DNA of 42,260 bases from JBGTIS01 sp041745535 (GCA_041745535.1 JBGTIS010000277.1:1-42260); one strand, 5' to 3'. Shown: positions 8,249 through 17,210, numbered from the stretch's first letter. Made by a program: numbers and translations. Notes: generated from the sequence alone by a model not told the origin.

Positions 8249-8788
8249 TCACGGAGATGAGAGCAGGAATTTGAGTTTAACAATTTGGTTTTCCATAGTG
8301 GTTTCTACCGTTTTTCTGTGTTTTTCCCAGGTTTTGGTGTTTCCCCGAAAATCTTCTTCCAGTGGCTTGTATTTGCCCGATTCAGGAACAAATTTTCCGT
8401 ATCGGTTTCTGGCATACGGATTATATAAAAAATTGGTAAACGAATAAAATACTTTTCCATCCGAAACGTGAAAAGCAGCATCATAAAATATTTTTCCACT
8501 GATTTGCTGGGTAATTCTTTTGATATATACCGGAAATCCGAAGGCTTTTAACTCGACCAAATCAGTTGACGAATGCAGATCGTTAGTTGGCTCATAACCT
8601 GGAAGTTGCTTGGCAAATATTAGGATTTTGTCGTTGATTTGCCGGTGGGTAAGCGAATTGGTAGCAAGGGTATCGCAAAAACATATTTTACCTGCCGCAT
8701 TTACAGGTAATTCGGTTTGCGCGAACAGTGGGTTTGCCGCACACGCCATTATTACGAATACAAAAAAAGTTTTAAAACAATTGTTCAT
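8249..8788 (-). CDS. Secreted protein of unknown function
   Basis: I take the ATG at 8788 (179 residues) as the start rather than one 36 bases upstream, because that extension would run through a terminator-like hairpin, and the shorter form opens with a normal signal peptide: a basic N-terminus, the hydrophobic segment 'TFFVFVIMACAANPLFA', then Gln. The mature part has 'ICFCDTLATNSLTHRQINDKILIFAKQ', a central region of alternating hydrophobic residues ('GKIFYDAAFHVSDGKVFYSFTNF') and a basic C-terminal helix. The layout recalls the TBP-like domain of DUF4468-type Bacteroidota proteins, but I am not sure of the family. It follows the porin gene on the same strand. No catalytic motif is visible. 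Confidence 0.65.
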   Translation of the reverse strand: MNNCFKTFFVFVIMACAANPLFAQTELPVNAAGKICFCDTLATNSLTHRQINDKILIFAKQLPGYEPTNDLHSSTDLVELKAFGFPVYIKRITQQISGKIFYDAAFHVSDGKVFYSFTNFLYNPYARNRYGKFVPESGKYKPLEEDFRGNTKTWEKHRKTVETTMENQIVKLKFLLSSP

Positions 8789-8790
8789 AT

Positions 8791-8821
8791 AAAAAAGGAG
8801 GTTTGCTTGGTAAACCTCCTT
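8791..8821 (-). terminator. Rho-independent terminator after the porin gene
   Basis: Perfect 10-base stem: AAGGAGGTTT (8795-8804) and AAACCTCCTT (8812-8821), loop of 7, followed on the minus strand by a run of six T (8791-8796 read in reverse overlaps the stem foot). It lies 13 bases after the porin stop codon and only a few bases before the ATG of the next gene at 8788, so it may also act as a leader hairpin for that gene. Confidence 0.75.
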
Positions 8822-8833
8822 CAAAGTTAAGCT

Positions 8834-9847
8834 TTAAAACGCGAATACCGCAGCCACCAAAATCTGCGACGCTGCTTTGGTAGCCAGTCCGTCGTTGTCA
8901 ACGAATATTTCGTCTGATCCGGAATCAATTCTGAATTCAGGAATAAAGGTTAACGGGCCAGATTTTATGTTGGCTGAAAGAGTAAAAGCGGCAACGCTGG
9001 TATCTTCTTCCCCAGCATCCCCTTTAAATTTAAAAGCTTCCCCTCTGAAACCCAATGAAACCGCATCAGTTAATCCGTACTGGGCATATAAAGCGGCACC
9101 ATTAAATCCACCATCACCTTCGGCAGCGTCATAATTGGCCGCATTCAGTCCTAGATAAAATTCATCGGTAATCTGATAGCCGGTGGTCAGGTCGATTTCC
9201 GTTCCCGATGGATCGCCGGTCACAAAATTAACATACACATCCCAGCCCTCTACCGGAGCTACAAACAGTTGCGCGCCAAAGTCTTTACTTTTGGTTAGGT
9301 CGGTGTACACATTCCAGTCATTAAATAAGCCTACCATTAAGCTGAATCTGTCAGAAGGGGCATATTGTAATTTTACGCCGGCATTCTGAAAAGGCCCATT
9401 TGTAAATAAATAAGAAGTTGAGTAGTTGAAATTGCCCGTGGGAGAGATCACCTCATAACCCACAAATGTACCCATATAGCCGACTGAAAGGGTAAACTGA
9501 TCGGTAAAAGCATAAGAAACATATAAATTCTGAATGTGAAAGCTGCCGGTTCCATCGCCGCCGTCGGGAATAGATTGGGCCTGTCCGCGCGGGCCAAAAG
9601 AAACATCACCCACAAAGCTAACTTTGTCAAATGACTGTTCCATAATTAAATTAACCATGCCAATTGAAAATGAATTCTGGTCATTGGCAAATGAAGTCCC
9701 AATGTTTTCCTCTCCGGAGAAATCGTATTTATAATAGGTATCTACCGAACCGGATATGGAAAGGCTGGATTCTTCCTCATCCTGGGCCTGTAGGTTAAAC
9801 GCAAAAATTGAAAAGATCGCGATTAGTAAAATTTTTTTAATTTTCAT
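8834..9847 (-). CDS. Outer-membrane beta-barrel porin (BBP2/OmpL-like)
   Basis: A 337-residue protein with a signal peptide (basic start 'MKIKK', hydrophobic core, 'NLQAQ' cleavage region at about residue 21) and then alternating strands typical of a beta-barrel, ending in the outer-membrane signature 'VAAVFAF' with terminal Phe. The opening 'SGSVDTYYKYDFSG', the 'FSIGMVNLIMEQSFDKVSFVGDVSFGPR' region and 'LSVGYMGTFVGYEV' match the putative porin-2 (OmpL-like) family of Bacteroidota. It presumably lets small solutes pass the outer membrane; in other species such porins often sit beside ammonium transporter genes, but none is here. It stands alone between a hypothetical gene and a long AT-rich spacer. 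Confidence 0.85.
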   Translation of the reverse strand: MKIKKILLIAIFSIFAFNLQAQDEEESSLSISGSVDTYYKYDFSGEENIGTSFANDQNSFSIGMVNLIMEQSFDKVSFVGDVSFGPRGQAQSIPDGGDGTGSFHIQNLYVSYAFTDQFTLSVGYMGTFVGYEVISPTGNFNYSTSYLFTNGPFQNAGVKLQYAPSDRFSLMVGLFNDWNVYTDLTKSKDFGAQLFVAPVEGWDVYVNFVTGDPSGTEIDLTTGYQITDEFYLGLNAANYDAAEGDGGFNGAALYAQYGLTDAVSLGFRGEAFKFKGDAGEEDTSVAAFTLSANIKSGPLTFIPEFRIDSGSDEIFVDNDGLATKAASQILVAAVFAF

Positions 9848-10398
9848 AAGTGTTTAATTAAATGATTAAGTCTGTTTAATGGTTTAGAAATAAGTAAAAA
9901 CTGTCTGGCTGGTAGGATTAATTCTGGCCGTTCGAAGGGCAATGCAAACCAGTTTGAAATCAATAGAAATCAAACAGAAGAGAAAGGATGAATCCCAATA
10001 AAATATGGTAGAAATTTCTTATTCATAAGGATAGTTTTAGGATAAGCATGATTGATAAAATAAAATTTGAAAGTTGAATTAAAAGGACAAATTTCAATTA
10101 CGCAAAAAATCTAAGTAAAATATTTGCGTAAATGTTCTTGTTTTTTGGTAAAACGCGAAATAAAATAAGGTTGTTTCGATTTAATTATTAAGGAATACGA
10201 TATATTATGGTGGTTTCGCGAATTAATTCGCGAAAACTGATGGTTAACCATACTTAAAAATAGAAGAATTATATTTTTTACTATAGAAAAAAGATGTGTT
10301 TATTTTATTATATATTATATTATAATAATATAATATTAATTTTGTGGGAATTATAATAAAAAATTTGGCTGAAAGTAACAATCGCCTACTTGGGGTGA
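9848..10398. other. Long AT-rich intergenic region
   Basis: No credible gene is seen in these 551 bases. The right part (10299-10341) is an almost pure A/T stretch. A perfect 22-base palindrome at 10214-10235 is the only strong structure and is listed separately. The region should hold the porin promoter (minus strand) and the end of the response-regulator transcript, but no clear TAnnTTTG box was found for the porin. Confidence 0.7.
10214..10235. repeat. Perfect 22-base palindrome
   Basis: Each arm reads TTTCGCGAATT, with no loop, centred between 10224 and 10225. It lies 164 bases downstream of the response-regulator stop and 367 bases upstream of the porin start. A zero-loop palindrome with a GC-rich centre of each arm fits a binding site for a dimeric regulator better than a terminator, and there is no T-run beside it. 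Function unknown. Confidence 0.6.
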
Positions 10399-11061
10399 TT
10401 ACCTGTCTAAAAAATCTAGAAAATATTCTTCTCTGGCCTTGCGAATCAGATCTTTCTTACTGCTTACTTCAAGCTTTTTCATTATATTAAACTGGTGCGA
10501 TTCTATGGTGCGGACACTAAGCTGTAAAAAGTTGGCAATATCATTATTCAGGTAATCTTTTACAATCAGTTTTAAGATTTGCCGTTCACGTTTGGTGAGC
10601 AATAAATTGTTGAATTTTTTCAGCTTCAGTACTTTTTTAACATTATCCAGATAATTTTCTACCAATATGCCGGAAATGCTGCCACTATAATAGCGCTTCC
10701 CTTCATTAAGGGCATGTACGGCTATAATCAGTTCCTCCTTGGCAGTTTGTTTTAGTAAAAATCCCGCGGCTCCACATTCAATAGCTTTTATAATCATGGA
10801 ATCCTGATACTGTTCAGTAAGAATTAGTGCTTTGGTTTTAGTTGAAGATTCAGTTAATCGCCGCACTACCTCAAGGCCTTTCAGTTTTTTTAAATGGATA
10901 TCCAAAATGAGTACATCTGGCTGTGATGACCCTATTAACTCAAGCGCATAAGCACCGTTGGTGGCTTCACCAATCAGCTCAATGTCGGTGGAACTTTGTA
11001 ATAAAGCTTTGATTTTATTTCTGATTTTTAATTGCTGATCCGCTAAAATAACCTTGATCAT
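10399..11061 (-). CDS. NarL/FixJ-type response regulator with altered acidic pocket
   Basis: I choose ATG 11061 (220 residues, 'MIKVILADQQ') because family members start just before the first strand; a start at 11109 adds an unrelated leader. The receiver domain (about 1-120) has the phosphoacceptor Asp54 in 'PDVLILDIHL', Thr82 and Lys104. The usual acidic pair is Asp8-Gln9: the second Asp, which helps bind Mg, is replaced by Gln. The C-terminal LuxR-type helix-turn-helix (about 153-213) is intact: 'LLTKRERQILKLIVKDYLNNDIANFLQLSVRTIESH'. No histidine kinase is adjacent. It is divergent from the TPR-CHAT gene and may regulate it. The lost Asp may weaken or change phosphorylation control; that is inference. 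Confidence 0.9.
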   Translation of the reverse strand: MIKVILADQQLKIRNKIKALLQSSTDIELIGEATNGAYALELIGSSQPDVLILDIHLKKLKGLEVVRRLTESSTKTKALILTEQYQDSMIIKAIECGAAGFLLKQTAKEELIIAVHALNEGKRYYSGSISGILVENYLDNVKKVLKLKKFNNLLLTKRERQILKLIVKDYLNNDIANFLQLSVRTIESHQFNIMKKLEVSSKKDLIRKAREEYFLDFLDR

Positions 11062-11500
11062 AATAGAATTGAGAACAAATTTTACCATTGATAAATGATA
11101 AATTAACATGATTCAAACTTGCCAAAATAACAAAACGTATGTTTTGCGAATGAATGAAAATTATTTAAATTTATTCTGTTTTATGTGTAAATAAATATTA
11201 AAAGAAGCACAAAATGTATAATTTACAGAATTTAATTTTATTTGATCGACTTAAATTTTAGCTGGAGTCTAGCCTTAAACTGCCTTCCTGAACGCGAATT
11301 ACAGTCTATTTAAATTGAATACCGCTCTTTTAAATAGAATAGACGCGGTTATTTCAGTTTAAATTTTTCTTATATTAACAAACTTTTCCAGTTGTTTAGG
11401 TCAATTGAAAAATTACCTGAAAATTTTGAAACGTTGAAAGTTATGGAATTCAACGCGGCCAGCCATTACCTTAATTTACCTTACATCATAGCCTGATCGT
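11062..11500. promoter_or_regulatory. Divergent spacer between response regulator and TPR-CHAT gene, with inverted repeats
   Basis: These 439 bases hold no gene. Two inverted repeats stand out: CAAAAC-GTAT-GTTTTG at 11131-11146, about 70 bases upstream of the response-regulator start, and TCTATTTAAA (11305-11314) with TTTAAATAGA (11329-11338), spacer 14. Both are plausible operators for the divergent promoters. No exact TAnnTTTG box was found for either gene. Confidence 0.45.
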
Positions 11501-14500
11501 ATGAAATTAGATTGTGTCTACCTCCCGTTTTGTTTATCTGTTGTTTTATTTTGGCACCCTGCCACTAATGCCAGCGAAATTAAACCCGATCAAAGTCATA
11601 ATTTCTTTCAAACCGCGAAACAGTGGGAGGAAAAAGCCGCATATGACAGCGCCATTCTGTACTATCAGAAAGCTTTCACAAATTTCAAATCGCTAAGGAA
11701 TTGGAAACAGGCGGTGCTTTCTTTGGCCGCGCAGGGTAAGGTATATGTTGCTCTGGGAAATTCGGAAAAAGCCCTGGAACTACTGAATCAATCGCGGAAA
11801 CTTGGGGGGCGGCATTTATCGTCCAGTGCGCTTGCGTTTGCCTTTGTTAACGAATGGACAGGCCTGCGGTGTGAACAGAACCTTCGGGATTTTCCAAAAG
11901 CGGAAACCTATTATGAAAAAGCGCTCAAAATTTTTGTGAATGCTTTGGGTAATCAAAATTTAGACGTTGCCCGCTGCTATAACAGGCTGGCGGGGGTTTA
12001 CATCAGTATGAATGAGTTTGAAAAAGCCCGTCCATTGCTCAGCCAGTCAGAAGCAATAATTATTGAGATGGGAGGACCCCATCATGCTGAGCTTTTTGAC
12101 CTTTATAGCAATTATGCCAATTTGTATAAAATGCACTTTGCCTACGATTCCTCCCTGTTGTACCTGGAACGGGCAGCGACTAACTGGTTGCAGAACCAAC
12201 GACCGGTAGTACATCCCGCTTTTGCCGCAAACTGCCTGAGTGAGGGCCATATATACCGGCGGCAGGGAAATTATGAAAAGGCAGAGCAGTTCTACATGCA
12301 GGCCAAAGAAATTTACGAAAAAGTATTTACCAAAGACCACCACATCGGATCTGTTTATTCCAGTCTGGCTACTTTGTACCAGCAAAATATGGATTACGAG
12401 AAAAGTATTGATTTTAACCAGAAGGCTTTGCTCACTAATAGTAAAACGCTTGGGCGTTTGCATTTGAACAATGGAATTGTAAAAAATAATCTGGGGGTTT
12501 GTTACGCGCTCATGGAGCGCAATCAGGAGGCGATTGTTTATTACCAGGGCGCTCTGGCTATTTTTGAGAAAACGTTCGGGCCAAAACACTTGTATGTAGC
12601 CAACGTAAATGTAAACCTAGCACTGGCCTATATGAAACTTGATCAGCACGCCAAAGCACTTTCGCATATGTTAACTGGTGCCACCATAGAAGCGGAATTA
12701 TTTGGTGAAGACAACCTTATTACCAATGAAGCCATGGTACAGGTAGGTGAAATTTACTGTTATCTGGGTGATTTTGAAAAGGCGGATCGATATTACCAAA
12801 AGGTGAAAGGTTTTGTAACGCGCACCAAACAGAAGGCCCTGGAAACCACTTCTATTTATCGCTCACTGGCTATTATAGATACTGAACAGGGCCGATTTAT
12901 CGATGCGCTGGAAAACTGTAAACTTGGTCTGGAGGCTGCCGGAATAATCGATACCACGAATCACTCACTTCTGCTTCCTGAATTTCCCCAGGCATTTCCA
13001 AAAGATGCCGTTATTGATATGCTACGCGAGCGCAGCAAAGCCTTACAGCAAATATGCCAGCAACAGCCAGGCAATCAGGATTACCTGAAAGCAGCGATTG
13101 ATAATGCTGAAAAGTTGGCCGATTTGTATAAAGGAGTTATCAGGGAAAACCAGCGAGAAGATGTGCAATTGTTACAAATTGGTAAAATGGTTGCCTTATA
13201 TGAACAATCGGTGGGCAATGCCTTGCGATTGTTTCAGCTTTCCGGTGCCAAGCACTGGAAAGAAAAAGCCTTTTATTTAACTGAGGAAAGCAAAGCTATT
13301 TTGTTGTTGCAAAATCTTCAGGAAACCAAGGCCAGAGAATTCGCGGGCATTTCTGATTCCTTACTGGACCAGGAACAAAGCCTGAAAAAGCAAATATATC
13401 TGAACGAAAGTAAACTGGTTAATACAGATCCGGGCGATTCTTCCTATAATAAAAACCTGCGGGTATATTTGGAAGCCAAACAAAAGCATGCTGATTTTTT
13501 GTCGGCATTAGAAAAATATTATCCTGACTATTATCGGCTTAAATACTTCAGTCCTTTAGTAAAAATCGAGGATTTACAAAATATGTTAAGCCATAATCAG
13601 CATGCGCTTGTGGAATATATGGTTGGAGAAAAATTTGTGTACGCGTTTGTTTTAACCAAAACCGGACTCAGTACAGTCAGCATTCCCAACGACTCAACAT
13701 TAGAGCAGGCCGCGAGGGCCATACGTCTGGGATTAATGGGAAAAAAATCTGATCAGTATACGGAAAATGCTTTTTTCCTGTATAAAAATCTTTTTTATCC
13801 CCTGAAAAAAATTCTGGATAAAGAGAAAATTAGTAGAATAACCCTGGTGCCCGACAGTTACCTGCATTTTTTACCTTTTGAAGCGCTTTTGAAGTCACGA
13901 CCCAACGATGAACAGAATTATCGGAATTTCAATTATTTACTTTATGATTACCAGATTAGTTATGCTTTTTCTGCCAAACTGGCCCTTGAAGACGAAGAAC
14001 GGATTACCCAACCCAACCGGGATCTGCTGTTAGGGTTCGCTCCTGATTTTTCTAATGTTTCTGGTCAGGGAACAGAAAATTATCATCATTTTATCCGCGA
14101 TAATTATCAGGTACTGCAAGGCGCGAAAGCCGAATTACAGGAAATTGGTGATTTGCTCCAGGGCGATTGTTACTTTGAAAACCAGGCCACCGAATCAAAT
14201 TTTAAAAAACTGGCCAACCGGTATAAAGTGATTCACCTGGCAACGCATGCTATTGTTGATGATGAAAACCCCCAGCAATCCAGATTAATCTTCAGTGCTG
14301 ATAGTGCAGGTGAAGATGGTAACTTATATAGTTATGAACTGTATAACCTTCGGCTTAATGCCGACCTGGTAACCCTAAGTGCCTGCAATACCGGTTATGG
14401 TAAATTACAGAAGGGCGAAGGAATTATGAGCCTGGCCAGAGGATTTGCCTATTCAGGTTGCCCAAATATCGTAATGAGTTTATGGCCAGCCGAAGACAAG

Positions 14501-14785
14501 CAAACGGCTAAAATAATGGAAATATTTTACCTGAATCTGTCGGAAGGTATGGAAATAGACAAAGCCCTATGGATGGCAAAAAAATCCTACTTAGCTACCG
14601 CTAATCCGCTCACTGCCAGCCCCTTTTATTGGAGTAATTTTATTTACACAGGGAATTCACAGCCACTCGCGCTTTCGTTTTTCAATCGAGGCGAGCAATG
14701 GCTGGCGCTAATGGCCTTACTTATTCTTTTAAGCGCCCTGTATTTGCTGATCAGGAAACAAAAAAAGCAATCTCAGTATTATTAA
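11501..14785 (+). CDS. Exported TPR-CHAT domain protein with C-terminal membrane anchor
   Basis: A 1094-residue protein. Residues 1-25 form a signal peptide. About 30-480 are tetratricopeptide repeats with the family pattern (for example 'YEKAEQFYMQAKEIYEKVF', 'QEAIVYYQGALAIFEKTFGP'). A helical linker (about 500-680) follows, then a CHAT domain (about 760-1055), the caspase-like fold of clan CD, with the presumed catalytic His916 in 'VIHLATHA' and Cys962 in 'LSACNTGYG', and 'KGEGIMSLARGFAYSGCPNIVMSLW'. A single membrane helix near 1065-1085 with a basic tail (RKQKKQ) anchors it in the inner membrane, placing TPR and CHAT in the periplasm. It is divergent from a NarL-type regulator. CHAT proteases are known in cell-death and CRISPR-linked systems, but many Bacteroidota copies have no known substrate. 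Confidence 0.93.
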   Translation: MKLDCVYLPFCLSVVLFWHPATNASEIKPDQSHNFFQTAKQWEEKAAYDSAILYYQKAFTNFKSLRNWKQAVLSLAAQGKVYVALGNSEKALELLNQSRKLGGRHLSSSALAFAFVNEWTGLRCEQNLRDFPKAETYYEKALKIFVNALGNQNLDVARCYNRLAGVYISMNEFEKARPLLSQSEAIIIEMGGPHHAELFDLYSNYANLYKMHFAYDSSLLYLERAATNWLQNQRPVVHPAFAANCLSEGHIYRRQGNYEKAEQFYMQAKEIYEKVFTKDHHIGSVYSSLATLYQQNMDYEKSIDFNQKALLTNSKTLGRLHLNNGIVKNNLGVCYALMERNQEAIVYYQGALAIFEKTFGPKHLYVANVNVNLALAYMKLDQHAKALSHMLTGATIEAELFGEDNLITNEAMVQVGEIYCYLGDFEKADRYYQKVKGFVTRTKQKALETTSIYRSLAIIDTEQGRFIDALENCKLGLEAAGIIDTTNHSLLLPEFPQAFPKDAVIDMLRERSKALQQICQQQPGNQDYLKAAIDNAEKLADLYKGVIRENQREDVQLLQIGKMVALYEQSVGNALRLFQLSGAKHWKEKAFYLTEESKAILLLQNLQETKAREFAGISDSLLDQEQSLKKQIYLNESKLVNTDPGDSSYNKNLRVYLEAKQKHADFLSALEKYYPDYYRLKYFSPLVKIEDLQNMLSHNQHALVEYMVGEKFVYAFVLTKTGLSTVSIPNDSTLEQAARAIRLGLMGKKSDQYTENAFFLYKNLFYPLKKILDKEKISRITLVPDSYLHFLPFEALLKSRPNDEQNYRNFNYLLYDYQISYAFSAKLALEDEERITQPNRDLLLGFAPDFSNVSGQGTENYHHFIRDNYQVLQGAKAELQEIGDLLQGDCYFENQATESNFKKLANRYKVIHLATHAIVDDENPQQSRLIFSADSAGEDGNLYSYELYNLRLNADLVTLSACNTGYGKLQKGEGIMSLARGFAYSGCPNIVMSLWPAEDKQTAKIMEIFYLNLSEGMEIDKALWMAKKSYLATANPLTASPFYWSNFIYTGNSQPLALSFFNRGEQWLALMALLILLSALYLLIRKQKKQSQYY

Positions 14786-15207
14786 AACAATGATAAACCG
14801 GTTACACCGACCCAACCTGAGTGGAACGATCCGTCTTTTGACACCGGCGCGTTAACGGGTAAACCTCTGGTAAAATAATTTATGTATTATTGAGTTTTTA
14901 GGTTAAATTTACTAAAAACAGTATTTGAGTAATAATACATATATTTTTTATTTTTTTCTTTGTTAAAAATCTTCTTTATTTGTTAACTTGATCACTACTT
15001 CTTAAAGATTGGGCCGGGTGTGGGTGTAAGCCTTACTTCGTATTTTTGTTATGAGTGGAATGAAAATACTTTAGGCAGTTCACCCGCACCCTTTATTGTA
15101 TTCTTAAATCAATCCTTCCGGTTCAATCCCAATCGGTATAAAAAAAATAATAAAAAAATGGTCCTGACCAGGCAAGACCATTCTAAAATTTTGAGGGTAA
15201 CAGTTAC
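14786..15207. other. Intergenic region between convergent genes
   Basis: About 420 bases between the CHAT gene and the convergent outer-membrane protein gene. It contains the minus-strand terminator at 15152-15182 and otherwise AT-rich sequence; no hairpin convincing enough to be the CHAT gene terminator, and no coding potential I would defend. Confidence 0.6.
15152..15182 (-). terminator. Rho-independent terminator of the sigma/anti-sigma/OMP operon
   Basis: On the minus strand the stem AATGGTC/GACCATT (arms 15176-15182 and 15157-15163) encloses a 12-base loop and is followed by a run of T (15152-15158). It lies 26 bases past the stop codon of the outer-membrane protein gene. Confidence 0.75.
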
Positions 15208-16314
15208 TTACAATACTATACCAAAACTGAAGGCATTCAGTTGTGGTCCTTTGCCAGTAACAAACAACTCGTTCAGGTCATAATTGGCAAAGAAATCAAC
15301 GCCCCGGTAACCCATCTGAAATCGTAATCCATACCGCCAGTTGTTGAGGTAAAAGTTTTTCCGGTCTTTTTCCCGCTCCCGGTCACCATCGTCTTTGTAT
15401 ACAAATTTTGAATGGCTGCCAATCCGATAACCGGCATATCCGCCAAACCCAATTCTAAAACTGTCGCTGGATTTTTCCATAAAAGTGAACCGGTCACTAT
15501 CCCTTCGTTTTCCAAAGTCCAACATAGGAACCAGGTTAAAATTAATGTAACTGGTTACCAGTTTGCTTTTAATGCTGTTCACCTCTGGCCCAACCCGGTA
15601 AAACTCTACAGCATTGTCGGTTTTGGTGAGGCGCACATCGTTATCGTCAAATTTAAAATTGTACCAGCTTAAGCCTGGTCCCCATTGTAGATAAAGGGGG
15701 CCGGCAATACGGTTTTTGTTTACCCAATTCAAAGCGATATTCCACGAACCCAATGGTTTTACCGCATACATGGCATTATTATCGTCAGGGAATTTCCCGT
15801 TTTCCAGATAATTGTTAATGCCTAAGTCTATGTTTAAAGAATAGGAGGTGCCGTTTTCGTTAAAATGCACAGCTTCCTGCCGATCGAAATCGCTATGGCT
15901 GTCGTAGTGGTAACTGGGGTGGTCACTGTTGGTATCCATATCATCCATTTTGTCTTCAAACTTTCTCATCCGGTGCTCAAACCGTTCCATTCTTTCTTCA
16001 AAGGTGAGGTTTTCGTCATTTTCTTCTTCAGAGTTGTTAGCGTCCTCTTTCAGGTATTTCTTTCCGGAAAGGTCTTTCATTTCTATATAAAAGGTGCCAC
16101 TGTCGCCTTTCATGGTAATTTCCAGGTCCTGAATAATAGCATTCAGATCATATTCTGATAGTTTCTCAATTTCCTCTTTATTTTCAGTTACAATTAATAG
16201 CTGACTGTTGGAGCCAATTTTAATAATAACCGTATCGCCCTTTTGGGTATATCCCGGGCTGGCCATCGCCCACGGAGAAAGAAACAGGCCAATAATACAT
16301 ATATAAAGTTTCAT
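15208..16314 (-). CDS. Outer-membrane beta-barrel protein linked to an ECF sigma operon
   Basis: A 368-residue protein that I do not recognise as a named family. Residues 1-24 are a signal peptide. About 25-85 form a small domain with alternating strands ('GDTVIIKIGSNSQLLIVTENKEEIEKL'), then a highly charged, probably coiled segment (about 88-135, rich in E, D, R and M) and from about 150 on a beta-barrel-like region ('TSYSLNIDLGINNYLENGK', 'LYLQWGPGLSWYNFKF', 'FRIGFGGYAGYRIG') ending 'AFSFGIVL'. It follows an ECF sigma factor and a membrane protein on the same strand, 125 bases after the latter, so it is probably a target or the sensor of that system. The charged periplasmic part could contact the anti-sigma factor; this is inference. 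Confidence 0.75.
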   Translation of the reverse strand: MKLYICIIGLFLSPWAMASPGYTQKGDTVIIKIGSNSQLLIVTENKEEIEKLSEYDLNAIIQDLEITMKGDSGTFYIEMKDLSGKKYLKEDANNSEEENDENLTFEERMERFEHRMRKFEDKMDDMDTNSDHPSYHYDSHSDFDRQEAVHFNENGTSYSLNIDLGINNYLENGKFPDDNNAMYAVKPLGSWNIALNWVNKNRIAGPLYLQWGPGLSWYNFKFDDNDVRLTKTDNAVEFYRVGPEVNSIKSKLVTSYINFNLVPMLDFGKRRDSDRFTFMEKSSDSFRIGFGGYAGYRIGSHSKFVYKDDGDREREKDRKNFYLNNWRYGLRFQMGYRGVDFFANYDLNELFVTGKGPQLNAFSFGIVL

Positions 16315-16439
16315 GAGTTTAAAAGTTAAAGTGATTTAAAATGTAATATGAAATTTTGCAAATCAGATATTTATGAAATACACGCGCATCAAATACTTGT
16401 GACACATGTAAGGGTTACTGCCGAATAACATTTAAAGAT

Positions 16440-17192
16440 TTATTTATCTCTCCCGATTTTATCAATGGCAGAGGCAATCAGATCGTTTTTGGCTTCCCGC
16501 AGTTCAGCCAGGCTCAGTTCACCATTTTTGATATCCTGTACCACTTCAAGAAAGCGGCTTTTTTTCTTTGGTTCCGGCTGTTCCTCCACTTCATGCGATT
16601 TATAAATCACAGTTACTGTTTCAAAAGAAGCCGCGGTTGCCGCGGAAGCCAATAATTCGGGGTCTTCTACAGGTAATTCCTGTAAATCGGGCGACTGACT
16701 GTCAAGTTTATCCGGTACACTTAGTTTTTCAACAGGTTCGGCTTTTGCCAGCGTTTGTGGGTCGGACTGAACGGTTTTATGTACAGGAATTTTTTTGGTT
16801 TTTCTTTGTGCGTCCTTTTGAATGGGCCGGTCAGACACAAGCCGCGCATCAGCGGCTTTTTGATCGTTTTCAGCCAAAGGCTGCGGCGGTTGAACTTCAG
16901 GTATAACGGTATCTTTTTCCTGAGAATTTTGTTTTTCCTGTGCTGAAGGAGCCTTTTCGGTTGAAGAAATTACTTCACCATTGGTAAGGTCTTCGGTATT
17001 ATTATTCAACTGGATAATAAGGAACGTAGCCAAAAGTAAAATAATAATAGCCGCGGCAACTTTCAGCCAGGGAAAAGCCTTTTTAGAAGAATTTTTATTC
17101 AATTCCTCCACTACCCTATCCCAGGCCAGGGGCGAGGGCTCCGTTTTATGATTTTTTAATTTATCCGCGAATAGTTTCTCTATCTGATTCAT
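16440..17192 (-). CDS. Putative anti-sigma factor, single-pass membrane protein
   Basis: A 250-residue protein with a short cytoplasmic N-terminus (1-41, with the 'LFADKLKNHKTEPSPLAWDRV' pattern common to Bacteroidota proteins encoded beside ECF sigma genes), one membrane helix at about 42-62, and a long periplasmic part rich in Pro, Glu, Lys and Gln (about 70-190), low in complexity. A short predicted helical region closes the protein ('IKNGELSLAELREAKNDLIASAIDKIGR'). No zinc-binding anti-sigma motif and no FecR domain is visible. The gene starts 18 bases after the sigma factor stop, so the pair is co-transcribed. The role is inferred from topology and position. Confidence 0.75.
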   Translation of the reverse strand: MNQIEKLFADKLKNHKTEPSPLAWDRVVEELNKNSSKKAFPWLKVAAAIIILLLATFLIIQLNNNTEDLTNGEVISSTEKAPSAQEKQNSQEKDTVIPEVQPPQPLAENDQKAADARLVSDRPIQKDAQRKTKKIPVHKTVQSDPQTLAKAEPVEKLSVPDKLDSQSPDLQELPVEDPELLASAATAASFETVTVIYKSHEVEEQPEPKKKSRFLEVVQDIKNGELSLAELREAKNDLIASAIDKIGRDK

Positions 17193-17210
17193 CTTTCCTT
17201 TTCTTTAAAA

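Noticed and set aside
10299..10341. Nearly pure A/T stretch considered as an origin or attachment site
   Set aside because: No DnaA-box cluster, integrase gene or duplicated core was found near it.
12047..12589. 180-codon open frame on the minus strand inside the CHAT gene
   Set aside because: It is antisense to TPR repeats with clear family patterns; its translation has no family features.
11501..14785. CHAT protein as part of a CRISPR-linked or gasdermin defence system
   Set aside because: No Cas gene, repeat array or gasdermin-like small protein is nearby, and the protein is exported.
16440..17192. FecR-type anti-sigma factor paired with the SusC transporter downstream
   Set aside because: No FecR domain is visible, the SusC has no obvious N-terminal signalling domain, and the genes lie on opposite strands separated by threonine aldolase.
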